Source: Rickettsiales bacterium (GTDB lineage Bacteria > Pseudomonadota > Alphaproteobacteria > UBA8366). Taken from it: 64,000 nucleotides of DNA. Position 1 is the stretch's first letter. Every line of letters starts with the position of its first letter. The stretch covers positions 1-64,000 of the forward strand of contig PBOZ01000073.1 of assembly GCA_002724555.1 (NCBI GenBank), given 5' to 3'. A program made the position numbers and the translations under genes. This document shows positions 54,457-63,432 of the stretch, piece after piece. A model generated the notes under the pieces. That model was not told where the DNA came from. It searched no databases and saw only the letters and a list, made by a program, of their open reading frames with translations.

Positions 54457-55632
54457 CTAACCTGCGCCCCCGTTGTCGTCAATCTTCATGATTTTGATGT
54501 GCCTGCCGTTGGCGGTTAAACCGAGTTTTCCTTGTTTTAACGCCAAAGCTTGTTCACCAAAAACTTCGCGTCGCCAACCGGATAGCGCTGGCACGTCCGC
54601 CTCATTAGATGCGGCTATTCGTTCCAGGTCATCTGCTGATGCAATTAACTTTGGTGCGACTTTTTCTTCCTCGCAGCGAAGCTTCAAAAGTGTTTTTAAT
54701 AGATCCGTCAGTGGGCCAATACCGTTTGGAGGCCGGTCGCGTTTTGGGGCCTGCGGGCGGTCCTCTGGTTTTGTTGCGACGCCGGCTGCGACGGCATCTA
54801 GCAAACCAATTGCCATCTTCCCCTCAGCAAAACCGCGTGGCATGCCACGAGTGCGTGACAGTGCTTCTTTGGTCTCTGGCGTGTGTGCGGCGATATCGAG
54901 GAGCGAGTCGTCGCGGAGCAGGCGGTTCCGTGGAGTGTTGCGTCGTTGCGCTTCCGTCTCACGCCATGCAGCAACTTCGCGAAGAACGGATAGAAATTTT
55001 GGGTTGTTCGTCCGGCTTTTGATCCGTCGCCAAGCCTCTCTCGGATCCATCCGGTAAGTGTCTGGATCTACGAGTACATCCATCTCAGATTTGAGCCAAT
55101 GCGCCCGTCCGGAGTTCTTAAGTTCGTATGAAAGTTTCACGTAAGCGTCACGCAAGTAGGTAACATCCGAAAGCGCATAGGTTAGCTGTTTCTGTGTTAA
55201 TGGACGCCGCGACCAGTCGGCGAACCTCGAAGTTTTCTCAAGTTGAACGCCGACTAATGTCGATATTAGCGTTCCATAGGCGATCTGATCACCGAAGCCA
55301 CAGACCATGGCGGCAATTTGGGTGTCAAAAATTGGTCCTGGCACACAGCCGAATAAATTGAAGAAAATCTCATTATCCTGCCGACTAGCATGAAAAACCT
55401 TTAGTACTTCGGGATTCCTGAGAAGCTCGTCGAGCGGGGAGAGATTAATGTTGGATGCCATGGCGTCGATCACGACCGCATCATCAGGGCCAGCAATTTG
55501 TATTAGGCAAAGAATTGGGTAATAGGTTTTCTCACGGACGAATTCAGTATCGACTGTGATAAATGCAGCACTCTTTTGTTTTTCGCAGAATGCAGCAAGT
55601 GTTTGCGTATCCGCGATCGGGGTAATCATCAT
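54457..55632 (-). CDS. rnd: Ribonuclease D
   Basis: 3'-5' exoribonuclease in tRNA maturation, 391 residues. The DEDD catalytic residues are visible: DTE at residues 28-30 (ITVDTEFVREKTYY), the aspartate in VFHASRQDNEIF, and Y...D in YALSDVTYL. A C-terminal HRDC domain follows. A start at 55629 is equally possible (the first two codons are both ATG). It is divergent from slyX and convergent with ppx. Confidence 0.95.
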   Translation of the reverse strand: MMITPIADTQTLAAFCEKQKSAAFITVDTEFVREKTYYPILCLIQIAGPDDAVVIDAMASNINLSPLDELLRNPEVLKVFHASRQDNEIFFNLFGCVPGPIFDTQIAAMVCGFGDQIAYGTLISTLVGVQLEKTSRFADWSRRPLTQKQLTYALSDVTYLRDAYVKLSYELKNSGRAHWLKSEMDVLVDPDTYRMDPREAWRRIKSRTNNPKFLSVLREVAAWRETEAQRRNTPRNRLLRDDSLLDIAAHTPETKEALSRTRGMPRGFAEGKMAIGLLDAVAAGVATKPEDRPQAPKRDRPPNGIGPLTDLLKTLLKLRCEEEKVAPKLIASADDLERIAASNEADVPALSGWRREVFGEQALALKQGKLGLTANGRHIKIMKIDDNGGAG

Positions 55633-55710
55633 AGTAAGTTATGGATACACGTATTAACGCCAGCTTAAAAGGTCTCAGGCAGGTAGCACTAAACAAGAAA
55701 GGGGTTGGGT

Positions 55711-55890
55711 ATGCAGGATCGTGTTATTGAATTGGAAATCAGACTCGCCCATTTCGAGCAAACCGTTGATGAATTGAGTGATTTGATTACACTTCAGCAA
55801 ATGGATATTGATCGACTGAAAACACAGCTGTCTTTTTTATTAGCCCATATTAGTGAACATAAAGCGGATACTGGCGATAAATTGTTGTAA
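55711..55890 (+). CDS. slyX: SlyX family protein
   Basis: 59-residue, almost entirely coiled-coil protein (IELEIRLAHFEQTVDELSDLI). SlyX is a small protein of unknown function, found in many proteobacteria. The start is ATG 55711 with AAGGGG nine bases upstream. It lies between the divergent rnd and an EmrB-type gene. A short A/T-rich stem (55917-55933) follows it. Confidence 0.85.
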   Translation: MQDRVIELEIRLAHFEQTVDELSDLITLQQMDIDRLKTQLSFLLAHISEHKADTGDKLL

Positions 55891-55916
55891 TTAATTGAAA
55901 TAATTCTCCTCCGGAG

Positions 55917-55933
55917 CCTATTTAAAAAATAGG
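55917..55933 (+). terminator. Possible weak terminator after slyX
   Basis: A 7-bp stem (cctattt with aaatagg, three-base loop) is followed by T-rich sequence (tattcatttatttc). It lies 27 bases after slyX. The stem is A/T-rich, so terminator strength is doubtful. Confidence 0.3.
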
Positions 55934-55992
55934 TATTCATTTATTTCATAGCCCCTTTCGACTGCACTGCTTAAATAGGGAATGGAGCCGTC

Positions 55993-57546
55993 GTGAGCGC
56001 TGAGAGCATCGAATTCTTACTAAGCCGATATGGTCCTTCATACCGTTGGGTCGTGACAATCACCGGTATGATGGGGGCGATGGTCATGATTCTGTCATCG
56101 ACAATGATCAATGTAGCAGTGCCAAGTATTATGGGCACCTATGGGGTCGGGCAGAGTGAGGCACAATGGATGGCCACTGCCTTTTTAGCCGCAATGACTG
56201 CGAGCCAGTTGCTGGGCGCCTGGGTCATTTCTGTTTTCGGTCCTCGTGCCGGTTACATCATTTCAATCATCATATTTACAACTGGCTCCTTACTCGGTGC
56301 TTACGCCCCCAATATTGATATTCTGATTTTGGCCCGGGTTATTCAGGGATTTGGGGCAGGCGTTGTTCAGCCGATTGCGATGGTCACAATATTTAAAGTT
56401 TTTCGACCTGAACAGAGAGGTTTAGCTCTTAGTGTGTATGGCGGGGGCATCATGATTGCGCCGATCCTCGGGCCTATTGTTGGCGGCATCACAATAGATG
56501 CATCAAGTTGGCGGGAGCTTTTCTTTATTCCTTTGCCGATTGCTGGCATTGCAATGCTCATGGGGACAGTATTCATGCCAACTCGAGATCCGGATGCTAA
56601 ACCGCTACCGTTTGATTGGATGGGGTATGCGCTCGTTGCCGGTGCCTTGGTGTGTCTTCTTACGGCGATTGCAAACGGTCAGCGCGACGGTTGGCTTTCC
56701 GACCGGATATTGATACTTGGGTCTGGTGGAATTGCGCTCGCAACAGCTTTTGTGATCTCTCAGTTACGCGCCGAAGCGCCGATTTTGAACCTTCAGGTTT
56801 TCAAAAATCGGCAGTTTGCTGCTGCAGCTGCACTTGGGTTCATTTTTGGAGCCGGGAATTTTGCATCTACCTATATAATCCCTGTCTTCGTTCAAACAGT
56901 GCAAAATTTTACGCCAACCGCTTCCGGTTTTGTTACGGCACCAGCCGGTTTGGTTGTAATGTGTTTTTTTCCGATTGGCGGCAAACTAGTTGACAGATTT
57001 CCCGCCCGCTACGTAACGATGTTTGGCCTGACAGTTTTTGCATTTGGAGCCGCGTTGTTGAGTATAACGGATGTCAATACAGCCTTTTGGATATTGGCCT
57101 TCTACGTTGTGATTGGGCGGCTGGGTCAAAGCATTATGCTCCCGGCTATCAATGTATCGGCGCTGATGGCACTGCCACCTGAGCAATTGAACAATGGGTC
57201 GGGCTCTATTAATTTCATTCGCCTCATGGGTGGTGCATTTGGCGTGAATTCACTTGTTGTTTTCATGGAGCAACGGATGGAATTTCACGCAATCTCATTT
57301 GCTGCAACTCAGACAGCGAATAACGATTCTAGTCGAGAATTACTTGGGTTAGTGTCGTCGACGTTGCATGGCGGTGGTGTACCCGAAGCTGTTTTGCAGG
57401 CGGGTGCTTTGAATTTTCTTGGCCGGATCGTCGAGGCCCAGGCACAAACGATGGGCTTTAAAGACGGATTCATGATAATCGCCGTTGTTTTCATTTTGGC
57501 ATTGATACCCGCGATGCTGCTTGGGCGCGATAGAGGGCGCCGGTAG
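55993..57546 (+). CDS. DHA2-family MFS multidrug transporter (EmrB-type)
   Basis: 517-residue drug/proton antiporter with about 14 hydrophobic segments. The DHA2 features are clear: the first helix with MIMSSTMINVAVPSI-like sequence (ILSSTMINVAVPSIMG), and the motif GFGAGVVQPIAM. The start is GTG 55993 with ggagcc upstream. No EmrA-type adaptor is next to it; the only such gene in the window is at 739, paired with a 12-helix MFS. Substrate unknown. Confidence 0.88.
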   Translation: MSAESIEFLLSRYGPSYRWVVTITGMMGAMVMILSSTMINVAVPSIMGTYGVGQSEAQWMATAFLAAMTASQLLGAWVISVFGPRAGYIISIIIFTTGSLLGAYAPNIDILILARVIQGFGAGVVQPIAMVTIFKVFRPEQRGLALSVYGGGIMIAPILGPIVGGITIDASSWRELFFIPLPIAGIAMLMGTVFMPTRDPDAKPLPFDWMGYALVAGALVCLLTAIANGQRDGWLSDRILILGSGGIALATAFVISQLRAEAPILNLQVFKNRQFAAAAALGFIFGAGNFASTYIIPVFVQTVQNFTPTASGFVTAPAGLVVMCFFPIGGKLVDRFPARYVTMFGLTVFAFGAALLSITDVNTAFWILAFYVVIGRLGQSIMLPAINVSALMALPPEQLNNGSGSINFIRLMGGAFGVNSLVVFMEQRMEFHAISFAATQTANNDSSRELLGLVSSTLHGGGVPEAVLQAGALNFLGRIVEAQAQTMGFKDGFMIIAVVFILALIPAMLLGRDRGRR

Positions 57547-57548
57547 AA

Positions 57549-58736
57549 CTAATTCGCGGTAGCTTTCACTGGTCCGCAGGCAGCCTCGATTTCTGTCGGA
57601 GAAAAGCCAAGCTCACTAAGGATTAGGTTGGTTTCCTGGCCAATGGATGGCAGGTCGCCACTCGCATCCATCATACGGCCGTCAACCTCGAAAGGCAGTG
57701 CTGGAGCACGAAATGTTCTACCGTCTGCCGTATTTGAATGCACAAGGCCGCCATCCCTCAACACATGTGGGTCCTCGAACAATTCGGCCGGTTTGTTAAT
57801 TGGAGAGAAAGGAATGCCCAACCTCTCGAAATTCTCGAGTAATTGTCCGTAATTTTGTTCAGCAATCGCTTTTGCAACGATTGGTATCGTCCAGCCTCTT
57901 GCGTTAATTTGATCCATTCGTGTTTGGAGCCTCTCGTCCGTGAGCAGTTCGTCTAACCTGAGATAGACGCAGAGTGTCTCCCACTGACTTTCAGTGACGG
58001 CGCCGACAAATATCTGACGGGTGTCCGCGGTCTCAAAAATATCATATACGGGCCAAGAAAAATCACGTTCGGGCATCGGTGGTGGGCTGGTTCCTTCTAA
58101 TTCAAACTGCACCATATGCTGGGCGGCTAACAAGAGCCCGCTCTCAAAGAGTCCTACACGAATATCACGACCCTTCCCGGAAGTTTTCCTTTCCATCAAA
58201 GCACCCATTGCTGAAAATGCGCCGAATAACCCCCCGAATATATCAATCGCGGAAGAGCCAAATCTCAGCGGGCGTCCCCTGGGCCCCGTCATATAGGCGA
58301 GGCCCGTCATCATTTGGACAACTTCATCCATGGCCGTTCGTTCTTTATATGGGCCATCTAGAAAGCCCTTATGCGAGGCCAATATTAGGTTTGGAAATTT
58401 TCGGCGCAGACCTGCTGCGTTCACACCCATCTTCGTCAGTGACTGGTCGCGAAAATTGTCGACGAATATATCCGCAGTAGCCAAAAGGCACTCCAAGGCC
58501 TTGCGACCTGCATCCGCAGTCAAATCAAGTTGTACTGAGAGCTTTCCTCGGTTGAATAGAGGGAAGAAAGGGCTCCCCATACCCGTGAGGTTCCTCGTCT
58601 TATCTCCTTGCGGTGGTTCAACTTTAATGACTTCCGCACCCATAAGGGCTAAAAACATGCCGCAAGAGGGTCCCATGATCATATGTGTCATCTCAACCAC
58701 ACGTATGCCCGCCAAGGGGCGAAAATCTTCACTCAT
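57549..58736 (-). CDS. CaiB/BaiF family CoA-transferase
   Basis: Class III CoA-transferase of 395 residues, moving CoA between an acyl-CoA and a carboxylate. The N-terminal GIRVVEMTHMIMGP and the segment EVIKVEPPQGDKTR are typical. The catalytic aspartate segment after NFRDQSLTKMG is near residue 100-130, and the later GKGRDIRVGLFES fits. The specific substrate (formyl-CoA, carnitine, 2-methylcitrate) cannot be told. It is convergent with the MFS gene and divergent from aspS. Confidence 0.9.
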   Translation of the reverse strand: MSEDFRPLAGIRVVEMTHMIMGPSCGMFLALMGAEVIKVEPPQGDKTRNLTGMGSPFFPLFNRGKLSVQLDLTADAGRKALECLLATADIFVDNFRDQSLTKMGVNAAGLRRKFPNLILASHKGFLDGPYKERTAMDEVVQMMTGLAYMTGPRGRPLRFGSSAIDIFGGLFGAFSAMGALMERKTSGKGRDIRVGLFESGLLLAAQHMVQFELEGTSPPPMPERDFSWPVYDIFETADTRQIFVGAVTESQWETLCVYLRLDELLTDERLQTRMDQINARGWTIPIVAKAIAEQNYGQLLENFERLGIPFSPINKPAELFEDPHVLRDGGLVHSNTADGRTFRAPALPFEVDGRMMDASGDLPSIGQETNLILSELGFSPTEIEAACGPVKATAN

Positions 58737-58857
58737 TGCAAAACCTTTTGAAATTTACTTTCGATCTTTGCACTTGGATGTCTCATTGCCTTGACAATCT
58801 GCTTCAAAACATGCCCTTTCGGCGCCTGTTTTTCCATGCTTTTAAAACCGGACCAAC

Positions 58858-60666
58858 ATGCATTATTACCGCACGCATACATGTGTCGAACTGCGTCCTG
58901 AACATACGGGCGAAGAAGCTCGCCTTTCCGGCTGGGTTCACCGCACACGCGATCACGGGAATCTTCTTTTCATTGATTTGCGAGATCACTACGGCATCAC
59001 GCAATGTGTCGCAGATGTCTCGAGTGATATTTTCGCGCAACTTGAAGCATTGACCAATGAAACTGTGGTTACATTTACCGGAAAAGTCGACCGTCGCAGT
59101 GAGGATACGATTAATAAAGGTATTCCTACAGGGGAAGTCGAGCTTCGGATTGAAACTGTTGAAGTGCAAGGTCTAGCTGAGCCGCTCCCCATGCCGGTCA
59201 ATCAGGATGCGGGCTATCCAGAGGATATCCGTCTTCGCTATCGGTTCCTAGACTTACGGCGCGAGGAACTACATCGGAATATTGTTCTGCGCAGCGAAGT
59301 GATAACTTCGATCCGGCGCCGCATGACGGACCAGGGGTTCACAGAGTTTCAGACACCAATTCTGACATCTTCCTCGCCGGAAGGCGCGCGTGATTTTCTG
59401 GTGCCGAGTAGATTACATCCGGGCCAGTTTTACGCTTTGCCGCAAGCACCGCAACAATTCAAACAATTGATCATGATTGCTGGTTTTGACCGCTATTTTC
59501 AAATTGCGCCCTGTTTTCGAGATGAAGATGCGCGTGCGGATAGGTCGCCGGGCGAATTCTACCAACTCGATATCGAGATGTCTTTCGTGACCCAAGACGA
59601 TGTGTTTAACGTAATTGAACCAGTTTTAGTTGGGGTCTTTGAGGAGTTTGCTGATTTTGCCGATGGCACACCCCGTAGCGTGACGCAGATGCCGTTCCCA
59701 CGTATCCCGTATGACGAAGCAATGCAAAAATATTGTTCGGATAAACCAGATTTGCGAATTCCAATTGAAATCGCTGATGTTACCGAAGCCTTCCACGGTT
59801 CGGGGTTTAAGATTTTTGCGGGTATGATTGCAAATGATGAGAGAGTTCGCGTCTACGCCATTCCCGCAAAAACGGGCGGATCACGCGCATTCTGCGATCG
59901 AATGAACAGTTGGGCTCAGAAAGAAGGTCAACCTGGGCTCGGATATATCTTTTTCCGTGATGGCGACGGTGTGGGTCCGATCGCGAATAATATAGGTGTG
60001 GAGCGGACGGAGAGTGTGCGTAAGAAGTTGAACCTCTCCGATGGTGACGCTGTCTTTTTTGTTTGCGGCGTCCCTGGCGATTTTGCTTCGTTCGCTGCCG
60101 ATGCGCGAGTGAAGGTAGGTAATGATCTTGACCTAGTTGAGAAAGACGCTTTCAAGTTTTGCTGGATTGTTGACTACCCAATGTACGAATTAGATGAGCA
60201 GACGGGGGAAATCAAATTCAGTCATAATCCTTTTTCGATGCCGCAAGGAGGACTGGAAGCGCTGGAGAGTCAGGATCCGTTACAAGTGAAAGCTTTTCAG
60301 TATGATATCGTTTGTAATGGCGTAGAATTATCGTCCGGGGCTATACGGAACCATCGACCCGATATCATGTACAAAGCATTTGAGATTGCTGGTTACTCGG
60401 TAGAGGATGTTGAAGAGCAATTTGGAGGTATGTTGAACGCCCTGAAATACGGCGCTCCGCCGCATGGAGGCTCCGCACCAGGAATCGATCGGATCGTCAT
60501 GTTGATCGCCGATGAACCGAATATTCGTGAAGTCGTAACCTTTCCAATGAATCAGCAAGCTCAAGACTTGATGATGGGTGCGCCCGGTAAAGCAGATCCA
60601 AAGCATCTGCGGGAGATTAATGTTCGAATTCAGTTGCCGCCAGAGATGAAAGAACCGGGCAACTAA
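58858..60666 (+). CDS. aspS: Aspartyl-tRNA synthetase
   Basis: Class IIb synthetase, 602 residues, fitting the bacterial-type size that includes the GAD insertion. The N-terminal OB-fold ([22 protein letters not shown]) is followed by motif 2 ([16 protein letters not shown]) and motif 3 ([14 protein letters not shown]). In alphaproteobacteria this enzyme is often non-discriminating and needs GatCAB for Asn-tRNA. The start is ATG 58858; the next gene on the other strand ends two bases after its stop. Confidence 0.97.
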   Translation: MHYYRTHTCVELRPEHTGEEARLSGWVHRTRDHGNLLFIDLRDHYGITQCVADVSSDIFAQLEALTNETVVTFTGKVDRRSEDTINKGIPTGEVELRIETVEVQGLAEPLPMPVNQDAGYPEDIRLRYRFLDLRREELHRNIVLRSEVITSIRRRMTDQGFTEFQTPILTSSSPEGARDFLVPSRLHPGQFYALPQAPQQFKQLIMIAGFDRYFQIAPCFRDEDARADRSPGEFYQLDIEMSFVTQDDVFNVIEPVLVGVFEEFADFADGTPRSVTQMPFPRIPYDEAMQKYCSDKPDLRIPIEIADVTEAFHGSGFKIFAGMIANDERVRVYAIPAKTGGSRAFCDRMNSWAQKEGQPGLGYIFFRDGDGVGPIANNIGVERTESVRKKLNLSDGDAVFFVCGVPGDFASFAADARVKVGNDLDLVEKDAFKFCWIVDYPMYELDEQTGEIKFSHNPFSMPQGGLEALESQDPLQVKAFQYDIVCNGVELSSGAIRNHRPDIMYKAFEIAGYSVEDVEEQFGGMLNALKYGAPPHGGSAPGIDRIVMLIADEPNIREVVTFPMNQQAQDLMMGAPGKADPKHLREINVRIQLPPEMKEPGN

Positions 60667-60668
60667 TT

Positions 60669-61379
60669 TTAGGCATCTAGTTTACCACCGGCTGTGCGAA
60701 TAGACCCACTATTAGATTTTTGACGGTACATGTCTTCGTCCGCGCGTTTGTAAATCGCATCTATTTCATCGTTGGGACCATAGCAGGCGCCGCCCACACT
60801 GCCGCGCACCGTAATAGCTCTACCATCCCAAGGAACGATCAACTTGTTCAAAGCATCGCTGATATCTGCCGCGCGGCGGTCAGCAGTCTGGCAACCGATT
60901 TCCGGCATGAGAATTGCGAATTCGTCGCCACCAAGACGTGCGACAACATCACCTTCACGAACATTTTCAACCAGGAAGCGGGAAACGTGACTTAAGACGT
61001 TGTCACCCGCAAGATGACCGTAGATATCATTAATAGCTTTAAAGCCATCTAGGTCTATGACAATTAATGCACCGCCACTTTTGTTTCTTTTGGCGCGAGC
61101 AAGTATGCGCCGCAAAACTAGATGGAGGCCTCGCATGTTTAAGAGGCCAGTGGCCATATCTGTAGTAGACAGTTTGCCCATAAACTCTAGTTGTCGCTGC
61201 TGCTCGTCAACGCGGCGTCTTGCAATCTTTAAAGTACCCATTGTCTGCGAGAGGATTCTGCGCAGCATAGGAGCAGACAGGGTTTCAAGGTCAAGCTTGT
61301 TAAGCACTTCTTCCAGCTTGGCGGCAGAACCGCTGGCGGACGCTTCTGATTTAGTGTTGTCTTCATTCGAAGTGCTCAT
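60669..61379 (-). CDS. Diguanylate cyclase (GGDEF protein)
   Basis: Makes c-di-GMP from GTP, 236 residues from ATG 61379 (AAGGATAAAGTGGGC upstream); an upstream frame to 61517 is less supported. The active site is G150-F154 (RLGGDEFAILM), intact, and an inhibitory I-site RxxD (Arg141-Asp144, REGD) lies exactly five residues before it. The N-terminal ~70 residues are polar, probably coiled coil, with no membrane or sensor domain visible. This means input probably comes by protein contact. The 3' end is convergent with aspS. Confidence 0.93.
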   Translation of the reverse strand: MSTSNEDNTKSEASASGSAAKLEEVLNKLDLETLSAPMLRRILSQTMGTLKIARRRVDEQQRQLEFMGKLSTTDMATGLLNMRGLHLVLRRILARAKRNKSGGALIVIDLDGFKAINDIYGHLAGDNVLSHVSRFLVENVREGDVVARLGGDEFAILMPEIGCQTADRRAADISDALNKLIVPWDGRAITVRGSVGGACYGPNDEIDAIYKRADEDMYRQKSNSGSIRTAGGKLDA

Positions 61380-61533
61380 GCCCACTTTATCCTTTTCCGC
61401 CGTTTTGACATCAAGATAAAACGCAAAGATCATGCCAGTGGTGTCGAATGAAATTCTTGAAGATTCAAGGCAATGAAATGCCTTTCGACGGTAAGTATTG
61501 CCGCGTTGGGGCAGCATCTGCCGTGCTAACCCT

Positions 61534-62499
61534 TTAAATTATTCGGTCACCCGGTTCTTTGCCCAAAAAAATTGCGTCCAGGTTATCCAGAGCGCGAAAT
61601 CCCATTTCATTGCGGGTTTCCAATGTAGCGCTTCCTATATGGGGCATCAGAAAAGTGTTTTCGAGAGTAAGGTAGCGCTGATCGAGTTTCGGTTCTTGGT
61701 CGAAAACGTCAAGGCCAGCTGCAGCTAATTTTCCAGATTGCAGCGCTTGAATAAGCGCATCGTCGACGACAACTGAACCGCGAGCCGAATTTAGAACAAT
61801 CGATTTATCGCGCATGGTCGCAATACGTTCAGCGTTTAAGAACCCAATTGTTTCGGGCGTTGCCGGACAGTTAAGTGAGAGTATGTCTATTTGCGGCAGC
61901 ATATCATTGGCATTTTTGTGGTAGACAGCTCCAACTTCCAATTCTGGTATCAGTTTACTTCGGTTGTGGTAGTGTATTAGCATACCAAAGCTGCGTGCCC
62001 GTGATGCCACGGCCCGACCTATCCGTCCCATACCGTATATTCCAAGGCGTTTGCCTCTTAAGTCGGTTCCAAGAAGTTCGGTTGCACTCCAACGCCCCCA
62101 TTGACCGTCGCGTAGCTTTTTGCCCCATTCGAAAGCACGGCGGGCCGCACCTAACATGAGTAAAATTGTCAAGTCGGCCGTTGCATCGGTAAGGACATCG
62201 GGAGTGTTTGTTAATATAAGGTCGCGTTTCTTTGCGGCGTTCGTGTCGATATGCTCGTAACCAACGGAAAACGTTGCGATAGCTTTCACAGACGGAGCCA
62301 AACTTTCGATGACTTTGGCCGAAAAAATTTCTGTACTACATGTCAGAATGGCATCGACGCCTTTGCTGCGTTCTATTAGGTCCGTAGCGCGGAACTGTTC
62401 GTCACTTTTGTTCAGTATGGCATTGTAATCGCGCGTGGCTCGGGCTTCGACTGCTTCCGGTAACTTGCGCGTAACCAATAATACAGGTTGCTCCAGCAT
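61534..62499 (-). CDS. D-isomer specific 2-hydroxyacid dehydrogenase (glyoxylate/hydroxypyruvate reductase-like)
   Basis: NAD(P)-dependent enzyme of 321 residues. The Rossmann motif is GIYGMGRIGRAV, the catalytic arginine lies in NSARGSVVVDDALI, glutamate in DVFDQEPKLD and histidine in MPHIGSATLETR, all at the usual spacing. The N-terminal signature (AIATFSVGYEHIDTNAAKKR) fits glyoxylate/hydroxypyruvate reductases (GyaR/GhrB). The start is ATG 62499. Exact substrate not determined. Confidence 0.9.
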   Translation of the reverse strand: MLEQPVLLVTRKLPEAVEARATRDYNAILNKSDEQFRATDLIERSKGVDAILTCSTEIFSAKVIESLAPSVKAIATFSVGYEHIDTNAAKKRDLILTNTPDVLTDATADLTILLMLGAARRAFEWGKKLRDGQWGRWSATELLGTDLRGKRLGIYGMGRIGRAVASRARSFGMLIHYHNRSKLIPELEVGAVYHKNANDMLPQIDILSLNCPATPETIGFLNAERIATMRDKSIVLNSARGSVVVDDALIQALQSGKLAAAGLDVFDQEPKLDQRYLTLENTFLMPHIGSATLETRNEMGFRALDNLDAIFLGKEPGDRII

Positions 62500-62574
62500 G
62501 GCATTTCACTCTTTCAATTTCTAACCTAAGAGGTTTCACTGAAGGTGTGAGCCAAACCTTTTCCTTCAAGAGCT

Positions 62575-63420
62575 ATGCAAATCCAATCTTACACCAGACA
62601 GATAATAAAACAGTCAATTCATTCGGCACTGATGTTAATCGTTTCGTTAGGGTTTGTTGCAGCTGCAACGCCTGTAAGTGCAGACCCTTTAATTTCGCCT
62701 CATCGGGCTGCCTATGTATTAACACTTGAAGTAACGAGACATGATAGCGCTATTAGAAATGCAACCGGAGCTATGGTCTATAGCTGGGGCGAAACCTGCG
62801 ATGGTTGGACTGTCGAGCAGAAACTTATCCTCAAATTATTGCAAGTTGATGGTCGATTGGTACATCTAAATGCCAGTTCGTCCGCATGGGAGTCGAAGGA
62901 TGGTAAACGTCTTCGCTTTAATAACAAACAAGAGCGTGACGGCATCGAAATAAAAAAAATTCGAGGGGAGGGACGCATCGATAGTGCGAATGGTCATGGG
63001 TTGGTTAAGTTTGAGCTACCAAAAGTAAAAACAATCCCGCTTCCAAAGGGCACAGTGTTTCCGATAATGCACACAATTAAGTTAATTCAGCGTGCTCGAA
63101 AAGGTAAAAAGACAGATCGACAATTGCTCTTCGATGGTTCAGACCTAGAATCACCGGGGCCTGTGTCGGCTTTTATTTTGCCTCTCAAACAACCGAAAAA
63201 GCCAAATAAGGCTCTCACGGCGCCGCTTGGCCCTCATGAATTACGAACATTTAGTTTGGCTTTCTTCAATATGGACTCCAACCGGACAGAACCTGAATTT
63301 GAAATGTCAATTCAGCTTCAGGACAACGGCGTTGCCCCAGGTATGATCCTGGATTATGGCAGTTATGCGGTTCGAGGGGAATTGGTGCGGATTGAAATGC
63401 TTGAAAAACCAGATTGTTGA
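62575..63420 (+). CDS. EipB-family cell envelope protein (DUF1849)
   Basis: Periplasmic protein, 281 residues. A signal peptide covers about residues 1-37 (LMLIVSLGFVAAATPVSA). The family pattern YVLTLEVTRHDSAIRNATGAMVY followed by WGETCDGWTVEQKL is clear. Only two cysteines are present, Cys75 and the C-terminal Cys281, fitting the conserved disulfide described in Brucella EipB, which is a beta-spiral protein needed for envelope integrity. It is divergent from the dehydrogenase gene and convergent with dinB. Confidence 0.9.
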   Translation: MQIQSYTRQIIKQSIHSALMLIVSLGFVAAATPVSADPLISPHRAAYVLTLEVTRHDSAIRNATGAMVYSWGETCDGWTVEQKLILKLLQVDGRLVHLNASSSAWESKDGKRLRFNNKQERDGIEIKKIRGEGRIDSANGHGLVKFELPKVKTIPLPKGTVFPIMHTIKLIQRARKGKKTDRQLLFDGSDLESPGPVSAFILPLKQPKKPNKALTAPLGPHELRTFSLAFFNMDSNRTEPEFEMSIQLQDNGVAPGMILDYGSYAVRGELVRIEMLEKPDC

Positions 63421-63432
63421 ATCTGGTGGCGC

